NCBI GenBank assembly: GCA_905478665.1
Contig: CAJQJL010000048.1
Span: 30,174-94,173 of the forward strand
Length of the DNA stretch: 64,000 nucleotides
Origin: an uncultured Flavobacteriales bacterium
GTDB taxonomy: Bacteria; Bacteroidota; Bacteroidia; Flavobacteriales_D; Crocinitomicaceae
Reading direction: 5' to 3'
Shown here: positions 60,684 to 64,000 of the stretch, one piece after another
Layout of the letters: each line of letters begins with the position of its first letter
How positions within the stretch are numbered: the stretch's first letter is position 1
Notes under the pieces: model-generated
What the model was told of the DNA's origin: nothing
What the model saw: the letters and a program-made list of their open reading frames with translations, nothing else
The model's database searches: none
Translations under genes and position numbers: made by a program

Positions 60684-63600
60684 ATGCATTCGACTTTTAA
60701 AAAAAACAAGCTTACAAAATTCCTATTCATCGGGTTGTGTTTGACGATTTTTTCGTTAGATGCTACAGCTCAGATGACCCTCGTTGGCTCAGAAACACTT
60801 TCTAATACAACAACAGCAAATGACCAAAAAGAAGTTGCGACAGCCATGGACGGCTCTGGTAACTATATTGTTGTTTGGGCATCAGAAGATGAAGATGGAA
60901 TGGATCATGGTGTTTATTTTCAAAGATACCTCAGTGATGGCACCGCGAATGGAGCTCCTATAAAAGCTAACAATACAACAGAGTACAGTCAAAGAAAACC
61001 AGACGTGGCTATGGCCGATGATGGTAAATTTGTCGTAACGTGGCAATCGCAATATGAAGATTTAGATGGTTGGGGTGTATGGTTTGCATTATATGACAAT
61101 ACAGGAACGCTTGTAACAAGGAATCGTGTAAATGATTCTTCTGCAGATGAACAAGTAGATCCAAAAGTAGCCATGGCTTATGATGGATCATTCGTTGTTG
61201 GTTATTCCGATGATGGACAAGATGGAAACGGATGGGGAGCAAGTTACCAGGGATTTAACAGTAGTGGTGCAGCGCAATTTGCAGAAACAGTCATAAATAC
61301 AACGACCGCTGGATATCAGGCAACTCCAGATGTGGCAATGGATTCAGCTGGAGCCTATGTATGGGTATGGCAGGATGAAAGTACAGACGGTGATGGACAT
61401 GGGATTTTCATGCAGCGATACGACCAAAATGATAATGCTGTGGGCTCTGAAACACAGGTAAATACTACAACTGCTGGAAACCAACAAGAAGCCGCAGTTG
61501 CGATGGATTATGAAGGAAACATTTTCGTCGCTTGGTCTTCGTACGCGCAAGATGGAGATCATTATGGGGTTTATGGACAATTGTACGATAACACAGGTGC
61601 CACTATTGGTGGAGAAATTAGTATTAATACAACTACCGCAGGTACACAGAACAATCCTCATGTCAACCCTACGAAAGATGGTTGGGTAGTAACTTGGACA
61701 AGTTACAATCAGGATGGTGATGCTGCTGGTGTGTATGCACAGGCTTACCTACAAGATGGAACACCTGTCGGAGTAGAAACATTAATAAATTCAACTACGG
61801 CAAATTATCAAATGCTATCCAATGTTGCTGGGAATTCAAATATTGATAACCTAGTAATTGGATGGCAAAGTGGGGGGCATAATATTGGGGTATTTGGACA
61901 AGATGGAGATGATTATGGGATTTATCACCAGAGATTCTCAGTTGTTGATACAGAGGATCCAGTTGCGATTTGTCAGAACATTACCGTGTACTTGGATGGT
62001 ACTGGAAACGTAACTATTGCAGCTACTGATGTTGACAATGGTAGTACAGATAATTACGGGATAACAAGCTACTCATTAAATACAAGTGCGTTTACTTGTG
62101 CAAACGTTGGAGCAAATGCGGTTATTTTAACGGTTGAAGATGCAGCAGGAAATTCTGCAAGCTGTGGTGCAACTGTAACGGTTGCTGACACAACAGCACC
62201 GACGGCATCTTGTCAGGATATTACGGTTTACCTTGATGGAACAGGGAATGCGTCCATTACAACAGGGAATGTAGATAACGGGAGTAGTGATAATTGTAGT
62301 ATTGCAAGTTTGAGCTTGGACCAAAGTAGTTTCACCTGTGCAAACACTGGAACAAACACAGTTACCTTAACAGTTACAGATGTCAATGGAAATGTAGGGA
62401 CATGTGCATCAACAGTAACGGTTTTAGATACGATTACGCCATCAGCAGCTTGTCAAAATATTACGGTTTACCTAGATGGTGCTGGAAGTGCAACGATTAC
62501 AGGAGCTGATATTGACGGCGGAAGTACAGATAACTGTACTGGGACATTAACTTTAGGAGTAGACATTAGTACATTCTCATGTGCAGACATTGGAGCGAAT
62601 TCAGTTACGCTCAGTGTTACGGACTTAGGAGGAAACATTAGTACGTGTACAGCAACTGTCACTGTAGCTGATACGACTGCACCGACGGCATCTTGTCAGG
62701 ACATCACAGTTTATTTGGATGGAGCAGGAAATGCAACGATTACAGCAGCAGACATTGATAACGGAAGTACAGATAATTGTTCAACTGTTACGCTTGGTGC
62801 AGACATTACAACATTCACATGTACAAACACTGGCGCGAACACGGTAACATTGACTGTTACGGATGCAAGTGGAAATATTAGTACCTGTACATCTTCAGTA
62901 ACAGTAGCAGATACAACGTCACCAACGGCATCTTGTCAGGACATCACAGTTTACTTGGATGGAACAGGAAACGCTACAATTACAACAGGTAATGTTGACA
63001 ATGGAAGTACAGATAATTGTTCTGTTGCTTCATTGGCATTGGATGTAACATCTTTCACATGTGCAAACACTGGAGCGAATACAGTGACCTTAACAGTCAC
63101 AGATGCAAGTGGAAATGTAAGTACGTGTACATCAACTGTTACAGTTATTGATAGTACAGCACCAACAGCTTCTTGTCAAGATCTTACAGTTTATCTTGAT
63201 GGAACAGGAAATGCAACGATTACAGCAGCAGACATTGATAATGGAAGTACAGATAACTGTTCAACGGTTACCTTGGCAGCTGATGTAACAACCTTCACAT
63301 GTGCAAACACTGGAGCGAATACAGTGACCTTAACAGTCACAGACGCAAGTGGAAATGTAAGTACATGCACATCAACAGTTACAGTTATTGACAGTACCGC
63401 ACCAACAGCTTCTTGTCAGGACATCACAGTGTACTTGGATGGAACAGGAAACGCTACGATTACAGCAGCAGACATTGATAACGGAAGTACAGATAATTGT
63501 TCAACTGTTGCGCTTGGTGCAGACATTACAACATTCACATGTGCAAACACTGGCGCGAACACGGTAACATTGACTGTTACGGATGCAAGTGGAAATATTA

Positions 63601-64000
63601 GTACCTGTACATCTTCAGTAACAGTAGCAGATACAACGTCACCAACGGCATCTTGTCAGGACATCACAGTTTACTTGGATGGAACAGGAAACGCTACAAT
63701 TACAACAGGTAATGTTGACAATGGAAGTACAGATAATTGTTCTGTTGCTTCATTGGCATTGGATGTAACATCTTTCACATGTGCAAACACTGGAGCGAAT
63801 ACAGTGACCTTAACAGTCACAGATGCAAGTGGAAATGTAAGTACGTGTACATCAACTGTTACAGTTATTGATAGTACAGCACCAACAGCTTCTTGTCAAG
63901 ATCTTACAGTTTATCTTGATGGAACAGGAAATGCAACGATTACAGCAGCAGACATTGATAATGGAAGTACAGATAACTGTTCAACGGTTACCTTGGCAGC
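60684..64000 (+). CDS. Giant secreted repeat protein, 5' part (runs off window)
   Basis: An open frame from ATG 60684 continues to the window end (1,105 codons, no stop). The signal peptide is within MHSTFKKNKLTKFLFIGLCL and cleaves after DATAQ. Residues about 33-420 are about six ~50-residue repeats of the form NTTTA..Q...VAMD..G...V.W.S...DGD..GVY.Q.Y. From about residue 430 there are exact 80-residue repeats of a Cys-containing Ig/HYR-like module (CQDITVYLDGTGNATIT, DNGSTDNCS, FTCANTGANTVTLTVTD), at least eight full ones. The probable role is a long surface adhesin; a type IX tail would be expected beyond the edge. The start is 29 bp after the S74 gene. Confidence 0.9.
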   Translation, partial: MHSTFKKNKLTKFLFIGLCLTIFSLDATAQMTLVGSETLSNTTTANDQKEVATAMDGSGNYIVVWASEDEDGMDHGVYFQRYLSDGTANGAPIKANNTTEYSQRKPDVAMADDGKFVVTWQSQYEDLDGWGVWFALYDNTGTLVTRNRVNDSSADEQVDPKVAMAYDGSFVVGYSDDGQDGNGWGASYQGFNSSGAAQFAETVINTTTAGYQATPDVAMDSAGAYVWVWQDESTDGDGHGIFMQRYDQNDNAVGSETQVNTTTAGNQQEAAVAMDYEGNIFVAWSSYAQDGDHYGVYGQLYDNTGATIGGEISINTTTAGTQNNPHVNPTKDGWVVTWTSYNQDGDAAGVYAQAYLQDGTPVGVETLINSTTANYQMLSNVAGNSNIDNLVIGWQSGGHNIGVFGQDGDDYGIYHQRFSVVDTEDPVAICQNITVYLDGTGNVTIAATDVDNGSTDNYGITSYSLNTSAFTCANVGANAVILTVEDAAGNSASCGATVTVADTTAPTASCQDITVYLDGTGNASITTGNVDNGSSDNCSIASLSLDQSSFTCANTGTNTVTLTVTDVNGNVGTCASTVTVLDTITPSAACQNITVYLDGAGSATITGADIDGGSTDNCTGTLTLGVDISTFSCADIGANSVTLSVTDLGGNISTCTATVTVADTTAPTASCQDITVYLDGAGNATITAADIDNGSTDNCSTVTLGADITTFTCTNTGANTVTLTVTDASGNISTCTSSVTVADTTSPTASCQDITVYLDGTGNATITTGNVDNGSTDNCSVASLALDVTSFTCANTGANTVTLTVTDASGNVSTCTSTVTVIDSTAPTASCQDLTVYLDGTGNATITAADIDNGSTDNCSTVTLAADVTTFTCANTGANTVTLTVTDASGNVSTCTSTVTVIDSTAPTASCQDITVYLDGTGNATITAADIDNGSTDNCSTVALGADITTFTCANTGANTVTLTVTDASGNISTCTSSVTVADTTSPTASCQDITVYLDGTGNATITTGNVDNGSTDNCSVASLALDVTSFTCANTGANTVTLTVTDASGNVSTCTSTVTVIDSTAPTASCQDLTVYLDGTGNATITAADIDNGSTDNCSTVTLA
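61969..64000 (+). repeat. 240-bp tandem repeats with a perfect 720-bp higher-order duplication
   Basis: The TGTCA(G/A)(A/G)A motif of each unit recurs every 240 bp, near 61969, 62209, 62449, 62689, 62929, 63169, 63409, 63649 and 63889. Units of 240 bp (80 codons) keep the frame. Positions 62824-63280 and 63544-64000 are identical by eye for 457 bp at a 720-bp offset, i.e. three units, up to the window end. Upstream of 62824 the match has scattered differences. This indicates a recent in-frame three-unit duplication within the giant secreted-protein gene. Confidence 0.92.

Overview
The window looks like a chromosomal segment of an AT-rich member of the Bacteroidota, probably Flavobacteriales. 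This is inferred from gene content and signals, not from a 16S gene. The pointers are: Bacteroidota-type -7 boxes (TAnnTTTG) before many genes; secreted proteins that look like type IX secretion (T9SS) cargo; a TonB-dependent receptor with a carboxypeptidase-like N-terminal domain; LytTR/LytS-type signalling; the acpP-fabF-rnc order; and a YceI-like lipoprotein.

Positions 1-6.9 kb are accessory. They hold the end of a small unknown gene, a protein built of four LuxR-type helix-turn-helix (HTH) domains, a 7-helix membrane protein ending in one such domain, a tandem array of hairpins, two unrecognised genes, a dense GAGTCG repeat cluster, and a 47-codon gene coupled to a large serine recombinase. 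The recombinase reading frame runs antisense through an intact tRNA-Leu(CAA). This looks like the tRNA-proximal end of an integrated element whose other end I could not find.

Positions 6.9-31.3 kb are mostly core and housekeeping: a CotH-type secreted protein, hutI, a TraB/GumN protein, an apparently inactivated AAA ATPase overlapping an AddB-like nuclease, an LTA-synthase-like sulfatase, a candidate small RNA, a LysE-type exporter, a MORN-repeat protein, marC and purN, a TonB-C/VWA fusion, an iodotyrosine-deiodinase-like nitroreductase, acpP-fabF-rnc, an M48 protease with a downstream beta-barrel protein, a conserved gene split by an in-frame TGA, and a small secreted protein.

Positions 31.5-48.3 kb hold a YraN protein, an RsuA/RluB-type pseudouridine synthase with an outer-membrane protein, a TonB receptor, an oligopeptide-binding lipoprotein, methylmalonyl-CoA epimerase, a HAD phosphatase, a YceI lipoprotein, a cyclase-family hydrolase, a LytS/LytTR two-component pair and leuS.

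Positions 48.4-64 kb are about surface and signalling. An OmpA-type protein is followed by a minus-strand phosphorelay cluster: two paralogous hybrid kinases, a free Hpt protein, and a sigma-54 activator that lacks a DNA-binding domain. Upstream of these is a LamG/T9SS protein. On the plus strand are a polytopic TPR protein, a YadA-head-like protein with an endosialidase-type chaperone domain, and the start of a giant secreted protein made of 240-bp repeats that runs off the window and contains a perfect 720-bp higher-order duplication.
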